Shown one piece after another: positions 18,686-27,260 of a stretch of 64,000 nucleotides of DNA (position 1 is its first letter; each line of letters opens with the position of its first letter). This DNA comes from Thermosulfurimonas marina (GTDB lineage Bacteria; Desulfobacterota; Thermodesulfobacteria; Thermodesulfobacteriales; Thermodesulfobacteriaceae), in assembly GCF_012317585.1 (NCBI RefSeq), contig NZ_CP042909.1, positions 186,001-250,000 on the forward strand, in the 5' to 3' direction. Under the pieces are notes generated by a model that was given only the letters and a program-made list of their open reading frames with translations, had not been told where the DNA came from and did no database searches. The translations under genes were made by a program, and so were the position numbers.

Positions 18686-20493
18686 GGAGTGTCCTCCTTG
18701 AGGGTTTGAGGCGCCTTGAATACCGGGGCTATGACTCCGCCGGCGTGGCCTTTTTCACGGAAAACGGACTTTTCGTGCATCGGGTAAAGGGTAAGATCCT
18801 GGACCTTGACGAAAGTCTAGCCCGGATCGAGGTTTCCGGAAGGGCCCCGGGGCTGGGACATACCCGGTGGGCCACCCACGGGGAGCCCTCGGAAAGAAAT
18901 GCCCATCCTCACCTGGACTGCCGGGCAGAGATCGCCGTAGTCCACAACGGGATCATCGAAAACTACCAGAGTCTGCGCCGGGAACTGGCCTCCCGGGGAC
19001 ACCGCTTCGTCTCCGAGACCGACACCGAGGTCCTGGCCCACCTGGTGGAAGAGGCCCTGGCCGAAAGCGGGGATCTGGCCGAAGCGGTGAGACGGGCCCT
19101 TCAGCGCGTAAAAGGGGCCTACGCCCTGGCGGTCATTTGGCGAAAAGATCCGGAGCGCATCGTCTGTGCCCGAGAGCAGAGCCCCCTGGTCCTGGGGCTG
19201 GGAGAAGCCGAGGTCTTCCTGGCCTCGGATGTCCCGGCCCTCCTTCCCTGGACCCGGAGGGTGATCTTCCTAGAGGACGGGGATCTCGGGGAACTCTCCC
19301 GACAGGGGGTGCGCCTTTTCCGGCTCGACGGCTCTCCGGTCCGGCGGCCCCTTCAGGAGATCACCTGGGACGCCTCCCAGGCCGAAAAGGGGGGCTTTCC
19401 CCATTTTATGCTCAAGGAGATCTACGAGCAGCCCGAGGCCATCCGCGACACCCTGAGAGGACGGCTGGACCCGGAAAGCGGGCGGGTGGATCTTTCCGAC
19501 GCCGCCCTCTCGCCGGAATTTTTTGAGGGCCTTCGGAAGATCTTCTTTGTGGCCTGTGGCACCTCCTACCACGCGGGGCTGGTGGGAAAATACCTCCTGG
19601 AGGCCCTGGCCGGGATCCCGGTGGAGGTGGATCTGGCCTCCGAGTTCCGCTATCGCGACCCCCTGGTGGACGAAGGGACCCTCGCCGTGGTAATCTCGCA
19701 GTCCGGGGAGACGGCGGACACCCTGGCCGGCCTGCGTCTGGCCCGGGATAAAGGGGCCCGGGTGCTGGGTATCGTGAACGTCCTGGGGAGCACCATTGCC
19801 CGCGAGGCCCACAGGGTCATCTACACTCACGCGGGCCCAGAGATTGGGGTGGCCTCCACCAAGGCCTTCACCTCCCAGCTCACGGTGATCCTCCTTCTGG
19901 CCCTCTATCTGGGAGGGCTTTCCGGAAGGCTCTCTCCGGAGAGGGCCCGGCTCCTGGCCCGGGAGCTGGTGGAATTCCCCGGACTTCTTCAAAAATTGAT
20001 TCCCAAGGTACATCCCTTACTCAAGGAGCTTTCGGAGCATTATTTTCGACAAGAAAATTTCCTCTACCTGGGCCGGAACATCCTCTTTCCCGTAGCCCTG
20101 GAAGGGGCCCTCAAGCTCAAGGAGATCTCCTACATTCACGCCGAGGGCTATGCCGCCGGAGAAATGAAACACGGCCCCATCGCCCTCATCGAAGAGAGCG
20201 TGCCCACGGTGGCCCTCGCCCCCAGGGAGTCCGGGGTGGTTTACGAAAAGATGGTCTCCAACATCGAAGAGGTGCGCTCCCGAAGAGGGCCGGTCCTCGC
20301 CTTCGGCACCCAGGGAGACGAACATCTGGCCGGGCTTTCCACAGATTTCGTGGGGCTGCCTCCGGTGTCCTGGGAGATCTCCCCCCTCCTTTACACCGTA
20401 CCCCTTCAGCTTTTCGCCTACGAGATGGCCGTGCGCCGGGGCTGCGACGTGGACCAGCCGCGGAATCTGGCCAAGAGTGTTACCGTGGAATAG
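18646..20493 (+). CDS. glmS: glutamine--fructose-6-phosphate aminotransferase (isomerizing)
   Basis: Makes glucosamine-6-phosphate for peptidoglycan and LPS. Met is followed directly by the N-terminal nucleophile Cys (MCGIIGYLG), which fixes the start at 18646. The glutaminase half shows GYDSAG, HTRWATHG and HNGIIENY; the isomerase half has two SIS domains (VACGTSYHAG near 320, SQSGETADT near 368) and the family ending CDVDQPRNLAKSVTVE. At 615 residues it is full length. The start lies 40 bases inside the HNH gene, with AGGAGA as ribosome site. No glmS ribozyme is possible in this arrangement. Confidence 0.96.
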   Translation: MCGIIGYLGERPVRSVLLEGLRRLEYRGYDSAGVAFFTENGLFVHRVKGKILDLDESLARIEVSGRAPGLGHTRWATHGEPSERNAHPHLDCRAEIAVVHNGIIENYQSLRRELASRGHRFVSETDTEVLAHLVEEALAESGDLAEAVRRALQRVKGAYALAVIWRKDPERIVCAREQSPLVLGLGEAEVFLASDVPALLPWTRRVIFLEDGDLGELSRQGVRLFRLDGSPVRRPLQEITWDASQAEKGGFPHFMLKEIYEQPEAIRDTLRGRLDPESGRVDLSDAALSPEFFEGLRKIFFVACGTSYHAGLVGKYLLEALAGIPVEVDLASEFRYRDPLVDEGTLAVVISQSGETADTLAGLRLARDKGARVLGIVNVLGSTIAREAHRVIYTHAGPEIGVASTKAFTSQLTVILLLALYLGGLSGRLSPERARLLARELVEFPGLLQKLIPKVHPLLKELSEHYFRQENFLYLGRNILFPVALEGALKLKEISYIHAEGYAAGEMKHGPIALIEESVPTVALAPRESGVVYEKMVSNIEEVRSRRGPVLAFGTQGDEHLAGLSTDFVGLPPVSWEISPLLYTVPLQLFAYEMAVRRGCDVDQPRNLAKSVTVE

Positions 20494-21124
20494 AGCGGCG
20501 GGCAGAAAGCCAGAGGGCTAGCACCCCAAAGGCCACGGCTACATTGAGGGAACGCTTGTAACCCCGCATGGGAAGTTGCAGAACCAGGTCGCACAAAGAG
20601 AGCACCTCCGGGTCCACTCCACAGAGCTCGTTTCCCACCACCAGGGCCAGAGGCTGCTCCGGAAGTTCAAGCCCGGGATGCCAGGGCCGGCTCCCCTCCG
20701 TCTCCAGGGCCAGGAGAAAAAAGCCCTCTTTTTGGAGCCTTCGGGTCAACTCCAGGGCATTCGGATGGTGGGACCAGGGGAGCACCTCCTCGGCCCCCAG
20801 GGCGGTCTTGGCCACCGCGGGATGATCCCCGGCCGGGGTAATCCCACAGAGATAAAGATGGGACAGACCGGCGGCCTCGGCGGTCCGGAAGATCGAGCCC
20901 ACATTCCAGGCGCTGCGCAGGTTCTCCAGGACCCCTACACACGAGGGCTCGAGAAGTTTCCTTTCTTTGGGGCCATCTTTCTCCAGGGGTCGGCTCAAGA
21001 AAAATCGAAGCCCTCCCCCACAGGCCGGACACCTTTTAAGACTCTCCAGCGAGGGAAAGCGCAGCCTACAGCTCTCGCAAGTATAGTAGAGGGCCTCGGA
21101 GCACCCCGGGGTCTTTTCCATCAT
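20480..21124 (-). CDS. SpoU/TrmH-family RNA 2'-O-methyltransferase with N-terminal zinc ribbon
   Basis: SPOUT methyltransferase expected to modify a tRNA or rRNA ribose. All three family motifs are seen: NLRSAWNVGSIFRTAEA, LALVVGNELCGVDPEVL and MRGYKRSLNVAVAFGVLAL. Before them is a C4 zinc-ribbon-like segment (CESC...CPAC, about residues 14-38), an unusual addition that may bind RNA. The start is ATG 21124 or 21121 (tandem ATGATG); TATAAT at 21143-21138 predicts a transcript beginning about 7 bases before it. The 3' end overlaps convergent glmS by 14 bases. Confidence 0.83.
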   Translation of the reverse strand: MMEKTPGCSEALYYTCESCRLRFPSLESLKRCPACGGGLRFFLSRPLEKDGPKERKLLEPSCVGVLENLRSAWNVGSIFRTAEAAGLSHLYLCGITPAGDHPAVAKTALGAEEVLPWSHHPNALELTRRLQKEGFFLLALETEGSRPWHPGLELPEQPLALVVGNELCGVDPEVLSLCDLVLQLPMRGYKRSLNVAVAFGVLALWLSARRSIPR

Positions 21125-21136
21125 AAGACCAGCCAG

Positions 21137-21143
21137 TATTATA
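21137..21143. promoter_or_regulatory. shared -10 element of divergent ugd and SpoU methyltransferase genes
   Basis: The near-palindrome GTATTATAC supplies TATTAT on plus (21137-21142, toward ugd) and TATAAT on minus (21143-21138, toward the methyltransferase). No strong -35 is visible for either, so one or both may rely on other contacts. Firing in one direction would exclude the other. Confidence 0.4.
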
Positions 21144-21178
21144 CAGCCAAAATTAAGCCCTCTTTTCGGGAGGACCAA

Positions 21179-22486
21179 ATGCACATCGCGGTAATCGGCA
21201 CCGGATATGTAGGGCTGGTCTCCGGGGCGGGTATGGCCGACTTCGGCATGAAGGTCATCTGCGTGGACAAGGACAAGGAAAAGATCAAGCAGCTTCAGAA
21301 GGGCCGTATTCCCTTCTATGAGCCGGGGCTTGAGGACCTGGTGCGCAAGAATATGGAAGCCGGACGGCTCTCCTTCACCACCGATCTCAAGGCCGCGGTC
21401 AAGCAGGCCCTGGTGGTCTTTATCTGTGTAGGCACTCCTCCCAATCCGGACGGCTCGGCGGATCTCTCCCAGATCAAAGAAGTGGCCCTTTCTCTGGCCG
21501 AGGCCCTGGACGATTACAAAGTCATCGTCACCAAGAGCACCGTACCTGTAGGGACCAACCGCTGGTTAAAACGCCTTATCGATGAGCACAAGAAAAACAA
21601 GGTGGCGGTGGACGTGATTTCCAACCCGGAATTCCTGCGGGAAGGCTCGGCGGTGGAAGATTTCATGCATCCGGACCGGGTGGTCATCGGGGGCGAGAGC
21701 GCCTACGCCATCGCTATCGTAAAAGACATCTACCGGCCCCTCTATCTGGCCGAAACCCCTTTCATTATCACCAACCTGGAGACAGCCGAGCTCATAAAGT
21801 ACGCCTCCAACGCCTTTTTGGCCACCAAGGTGGCCTTCATCAACGAGATCGCCAATCTCTGCGAAAAATTAGGGGCGGACGTTACCGTGGTGGCCCGGGC
21901 CATGGGGTTTGATCCGCGGATCGGCCGGAAGTTCCTCAACCCCGGCCCGGGCTTTGGGGGCTCCTGCTTCCCCAAGGACGTCAAGGCCCTTATCCATCAG
22001 GGACGCGAAGTGGGCGAGCCGATAAGGATCCTCGAGGCAGTGATTGAAAGCAACGAAAGACAGAAACTGCGGGCGGTGGAGAAGGCCGAGGCCCTCCTCG
22101 GGAAGCTTTCCGGAAAGAAGGTGGCCGTGCTCGGGCTTTCTTTCAAGCCCAACACCAGCGATGTGCGGGAGTCTCCGGCCCTTACCGTGGTCCCGGAGCT
22201 GGTCCGTCGAGGGGCCAGCGTGCGGGTTTACGATCCAGTGGCCCAGGAGGAATTCCGGCGCTGGCTGCCGGACCTCAAGGTGGACTACGCCCCGAGTCCT
22301 CTCGAGGCCGCCCGGGGGGCCCACGCCCTGATCATCCTTACGGAGTGGAACGAGTTTCGTTTCCTGGATCTTGCCGAGATCAAAAAGCTCATGGCCGAAC
22401 CCAACCTCATCGACCTACGCAACATCTACGAACCGGAGATGGTAAAGGCCCTGGGCTTCCGCTACACCGGTATAGGCCGCTCTTAG
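21179..22486 (+). CDS. ugd: UDP-glucose 6-dehydrogenase
   Basis: NAD-dependent four-electron oxidation of UDP-glucose to UDP-glucuronate for surface polysaccharide or lipid A modification. N-terminal Rossmann motif AVIGTGYVGLV at residues 4-14, VGTPPNPDGSADL near 87, VTKSTVPVGT near 118, and catalytic Cys263 in GFGGSCFPKD. Length 435 is normal. ATG 21179 follows GGGAGG. The gene ends directly against the convergent AAA ATPase gene with no spacer. Confidence 0.93.
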   Translation: MHIAVIGTGYVGLVSGAGMADFGMKVICVDKDKEKIKQLQKGRIPFYEPGLEDLVRKNMEAGRLSFTTDLKAAVKQALVVFICVGTPPNPDGSADLSQIKEVALSLAEALDDYKVIVTKSTVPVGTNRWLKRLIDEHKKNKVAVDVISNPEFLREGSAVEDFMHPDRVVIGGESAYAIAIVKDIYRPLYLAETPFIITNLETAELIKYASNAFLATKVAFINEIANLCEKLGADVTVVARAMGFDPRIGRKFLNPGPGFGGSCFPKDVKALIHQGREVGEPIRILEAVIESNERQKLRAVEKAEALLGKLSGKKVAVLGLSFKPNTSDVRESPALTVVPELVRRGASVRVYDPVAQEEFRRWLPDLKVDYAPSPLEAARGAHALIILTEWNEFRFLDLAEIKKLMAEPNLIDLRNIYEPEMVKALGFRYTGIGRS

Positions 22487-23710
22487 TCAGATAAGGGCCC
22501 TCCAAGGCACGAGGTAGATGCCGGGAGAGAGGGCCAGGACCTCCTCCCCTAGATAGACCACCAGACCAAAAGGGGCCCGGTGGGAAAAATCCTTGAGGAA
22601 TTGTTTAAGCCCCGCCAACTTGCGGGGAGAAATTTGGGTGGAGGCCTTGATTTCTATAGGAAGGAGTCTCTCTCCCAGCTCCACCACCAGGTCCACCTCG
22701 GCCCCAGCATGAGTACGAAAGTAATAGATTCGGGCTCGGGGCTCTAAAAAAGAAAGAAGCTTGATGATCTCCTCCACCAAAAAACTCTCCACCAGGGCGG
22801 GATAAAAGGGATGAAAAATCAATTCCGGGGCGCGGACAGCAATTCCCGCAAGGACCAGGGCCAGACCGGTGTCCCGAAAATAAAGCTTCGGGGCCTTGGT
22901 TAGACGCTTTCCCAGGTGGGCAAAAAAGGGGGCAAGCCTTCTCACCTGGTAGGAGATCTCTAAAAGCTGGAGATAATTTCGGGCCGTGGAGGGAGAAAGA
23001 CCGGCGTCCCGGGCCAACTCTGCCAGGTTGAGGACCTGGGCAGTCCTCAAAGCCGCAAGCCCCATGAGCCGGCGAAAGTCTCCCAGAGAGGCTACCTGCG
23101 AAAGATCCCGAAGATCCCTTTCGAGATAAGTGGCCAGGTAGTTTTCAAACCACCAGCGCCGCGTTTCCTCGTCCGGGGCCAGGACCGCCGGAGGGAAACC
23201 CCCGCGGGCAATCAGGGTCTCCAAGGGCGGTCTGGAAGGAATCTTTTCGGGAAAAGAGGGAAACCCCTGCAGACAATCTTTGAGAAACCCTGGAGGGGGA
23301 TAGCCCTCGGCCTCGGAGACCATGAATCCCGGAAGTTCAAAGATGGCAATCCTTCCGGCAAGGCTTTCGGAGACCCTTTTTAAGAGAAGGAAATTGGCCG
23401 AACCAGTGAGGAGGAAACGTCCTGGCTCGCGGTTTCGGTCCACCAGGAGCTTTAGGGCCTCAAAGAGGGCCGGAACCTTTTGCACTTCGTCCAGAGTCAA
23501 AGGCCCCTTCTGCGCGGAAAGAAACCCGTAAGGATCTTCTTCCAGGACGGACCTTACTTCGGGAGAATCCAGAGTAAAATAGGTGCGCTCCGGGAACTCC
23601 TGCTGGACCAGGGTGGACTTTCCCGTCTGCCGGGCCCCCACCACCGCCACCACCGGAAAAAACTCGAGGGCCTTCCTGATCTTTTCCGCAAGCCACCGCT
23701 TCCGATACAT
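22487..23710 (-). CDS. AAA ATPase with DUF4143 domain
   Basis: Archaeal-type AAA_14 plus DUF4143 protein of 407 residues. Walker A GARQTGKST is at 25-33, Walker B-like GPLTLDEVQKVP near 69, and the sensor segment LLTGSANFLLLKRVSESLAGRIAIFELPGFM near 98-128. A winged-helix-like stretch (AELARDAGLSPSTARNYLQLLE, near 226-247) precedes the DUF4143 nuclease-like tail (GAEVDLVVELGERLLPIEIKAS). These proteins are frequent in thermophiles, often scattered or transferred, and their role is unknown. A promoter is predicted directly before the ATG, giving a leaderless message. Confidence 0.85.
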   Translation of the reverse strand: MYRKRWLAEKIRKALEFFPVVAVVGARQTGKSTLVQQEFPERTYFTLDSPEVRSVLEEDPYGFLSAQKGPLTLDEVQKVPALFEALKLLVDRNREPGRFLLTGSANFLLLKRVSESLAGRIAIFELPGFMVSEAEGYPPPGFLKDCLQGFPSFPEKIPSRPPLETLIARGGFPPAVLAPDEETRRWWFENYLATYLERDLRDLSQVASLGDFRRLMGLAALRTAQVLNLAELARDAGLSPSTARNYLQLLEISYQVRRLAPFFAHLGKRLTKAPKLYFRDTGLALVLAGIAVRAPELIFHPFYPALVESFLVEEIIKLLSFLEPRARIYYFRTHAGAEVDLVVELGERLLPIEIKASTQISPRKLAGLKQFLKDFSHRAPFGLVVYLGEEVLALSPGIYLVPWRALI

Positions 23711-23717
23711 ACTGGAA

Positions 23718-23745
23718 ATTTAACAAAGTCTTTGTGGATTTTCAA
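23718..23745 (-). promoter_or_regulatory. predicted promoter of the AAA/DUF4143 gene (leaderless)
   Basis: On minus, TTGAAA (23745-23740), 16-base spacer, TTAAAT (23723-23718). Seven bases separate the -10 from the ATG at 23710, so transcription should begin at or next to the start codon. No ribosome-binding site precedes the ATG, which agrees. Confidence 0.45.
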
Positions 23746-23751
23746 GGAAAG

Positions 23752-24405
23752 TCAGAGGCCCTCCTGGAGGAAGGGGTTTTCTCTCTTTTCCCGGCCTAGG
23801 GTGGAGGTGGGGCGGTCTCCGTAGTCGTGTCCGGGAAAGACGATGGTGTCTTCCGGGAGGGCAAAGAGTTTTTCGCGGATGGAGCGCATCATCTGGAAGT
23901 AGTCCCCTCCGGGCAGATCCCCCCGCCCCACGGCCCCTACAAAAAGGGTATCCCCAGTAAAAAGCAGCCGGTTTCCGTCATAAAAGCAGACCGAGCCCGG
24001 AGAGTGCCCCGGGGTATGGATCACCGTGAGGGTGAAGTCTCCGAAGGAAAAGCGGTCTCCGTCCTCAAAGGTTTGGTCTGCCGGGGGATTAGGGGGAAAG
24101 CCCCAGGAGACAAAGACCGAGGCCCCTTCTCCGGAGGTAAAAAACTCCTCGTCGGCCCGGTGAAGGGCGTAGGGGGCCCCGAGGGCCTTGCGCAAATCGC
24201 CGGCGGCAGCCACATGATCCGCATGTCCGTGGGTGCCGAGAATATAGAGGATCTTGAGGTCCAGGGCCCGGATGCGGGCCAGGATCTTTTCCGGGTCTCC
24301 CCCGGGATCAATGACCACCCCCTCTCGGGTCTCGGGATCATAGACCAGATAGCAACACACGGCCAAGGGCCCCACCACTAAGGTTTCCACCTCTGGATAC
24401 CTCAT
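23752..24405 (-). CDS. MBL-fold metallo-hydrolase (glyoxalase II-like)
   Basis: Dinuclear metal hydrolase of 217 residues. Metal ligands: THGHADH (His59, His61, Asp63, His64), HTPGHSPGS, FTGDTLF and FPGHDYG. The order and spacing match single-domain hydroxyacylglutathione-hydrolase-like or persulfide-dioxygenase-like proteins, but the C-terminal glutathione-binding domain of true GloB is missing. In anaerobes of this type the substrate is unknown; thiol esters or persulfides are possible. AGGAGG lies upstream of ATG 24405. Confidence 0.85.
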   Translation of the reverse strand: MRYPEVETLVVGPLAVCCYLVYDPETREGVVIDPGGDPEKILARIRALDLKILYILGTHGHADHVAAAGDLRKALGAPYALHRADEEFFTSGEGASVFVSWGFPPNPPADQTFEDGDRFSFGDFTLTVIHTPGHSPGSVCFYDGNRLLFTGDTLFVGAVGRGDLPGGDYFQMMRSIREKLFALPEDTIVFPGHDYGDRPTSTLGREKRENPFLQEGL

Positions 24406-24502
24406 CTTCTCCTCCTTGCCTATCGGACGATCTATCCCGGATAGCTTACCACATCTCCGGATCTCCGGGTCTTCCCCAACCCTAGAATCTTAAAATTGGG
24501 GT

Positions 24503-25856
<1,354 letters not shown>

Positions 25857-25868
25857 GCGAGGGCCCTC

Positions 25869-27260
25869 ATGAAACACCGCATCCTCATTGCCAACCGTGG
25901 CGAGATTGCCCTGCGCATTATGGAGGCCTGCGAGGAACTGGGCCTGGAGTATGTAGCGGTCTATACCCGGTCCGACGAGGAAAGTCTGCACGTGACCCGG
26001 GCCCCCCGGAAATACCGCATTTCGGACTACCGCGATCCCAACGAGATCCTGGCTGTGGCTGACGAAGCCGGCTGTACGGCCATCCATCCGGGCTACGGCT
26101 TCCTGGCCGAGGACTTCCGGTTTGCCCGCCGGGCGGTCAAGCGCTCGCGGCCTTTGATCTTTATCGGCCCCCGCTGGGAGGTTATTCGGGATCTGGGAAA
26201 CAAGCTCCATGTAAAACGCCTGGCTCGGGAACTGGAAATACCGGTTATCCCCGGGACTTCGGAGCCCCTCTATAACGAAATCGAGGCTGAGGCCCGGGCC
26301 GAAGAACTCTTTGACTGGCTTTCCGAAAACGGGGAAGAGGACCCGCGGCTGCTCATCAAGGCTGCAGCCGGCGGTGGGGGTATGGGCATCGAGGAGGTGC
26401 GGGAGCTGGACGAGGTGCGACCGGTCTTCCGGCGCGTTCGCGCTTACGCCAAGAGACTTTTCGGAGACGAAGGAGTGGTGATCGAAGTCCGACTGCGGCG
26501 CTTCCAGCACCTGGAGGTCCAACTTCTGGGCACCCCAAAGGGAGAATTGGTACATTTCGGGACCCGCAATTGCACCATTCAGAGCCCAGGGCGCCAGAAA
26601 CGGGTGGAACTGGCCCCGGGCTTTGACCCCCGCTTCAAAAACTATGACTTCGAGGCCCAGGCCCTAGAGGAAGAAATCCTTTCCCATTCCTTAAAGCTCG
26701 CCGAAGCGGTGGGTTACGATAATGTGGGCACCTGGGAGTGGTTGGTCACCCCTGAAGGAAAGGCCTATCTCATGGAGGTCAATACCCGGATCCAGGTGGA
26801 AAACGAGATCTCGGCCCGCATCGCCCGCATCAAAGGAAAGGCGGTAAACCTCATCCGGGAGCAGATCCGGGTGGCCCTGGGAGACTCCCTGGGGTATGCT
26901 CAAAAGGACATCACCTTTGAGGGCACGGCTATCGAATTGCGTCTGGTAGCCGAAGATCCGGAGCGGGGCTTCCGTCCCCTTTCCGGGGTGATCGAAGGTT
27001 TCCATTTTCCGGAGGCCCCCTGGCTTACGGTACGCACCCATGTGCCCCGCAATCGGCCTTACCAAATCCCCACGGAATACGACCCCAACCTGGCCCTGGC
27101 CATCGTCTGGGGAAAGGACACCCCGGAAGCCCTTTCCCGGGCCCGGGAATTCCTGGATCAGGTGACCATTGAAGGGCGCACCGCCCGGGGAGAGCCTCTG
27201 GTAACCAATGTGCCCTATCTCCGGGCCAAACTCTCCGAGGTCTACGAGTTCGTATCATGA
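25869..27260 (+). CDS. biotin carboxylase subunit, divergent ACC type
   Basis: ATP-dependent carboxylation of carrier-bound biotin. The biotin-carboxylase opening ILIANRGEIALRIMEAC, HPGYGFLAED near 79, glycine loop AAAGGGGMGIE near 164-174, the HLEVQ histidine near 217, the RQK lysine near 245 and the active-site EVNTRIQVE near 303 are present, so catalysis looks intact. It departs from AccC/PycA in TRNCTIQSPGRQKRVELAPG (normally RDCxxQRRxQKxxEEAP) and VENE for VEHxVTE. The stop overlaps the carboxyltransferase start (ATGA). With the next three genes it forms a self-contained carboxylase operon; acetyl-CoA is the likely substrate. Confidence 0.87.
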   Translation: MKHRILIANRGEIALRIMEACEELGLEYVAVYTRSDEESLHVTRAPRKYRISDYRDPNEILAVADEAGCTAIHPGYGFLAEDFRFARRAVKRSRPLIFIGPRWEVIRDLGNKLHVKRLARELEIPVIPGTSEPLYNEIEAEARAEELFDWLSENGEEDPRLLIKAAAGGGGMGIEEVRELDEVRPVFRRVRAYAKRLFGDEGVVIEVRLRRFQHLEVQLLGTPKGELVHFGTRNCTIQSPGRQKRVELAPGFDPRFKNYDFEAQALEEEILSHSLKLAEAVGYDNVGTWEWLVTPEGKAYLMEVNTRIQVENEISARIARIKGKAVNLIREQIRVALGDSLGYAQKDITFEGTAIELRLVAEDPERGFRPLSGVIEGFHFPEAPWLTVRTHVPRNRPYQIPTEYDPNLALAIVWGKDTPEALSRAREFLDQVTIEGRTARGEPLVTNVPYLRAKLSEVYEFVS

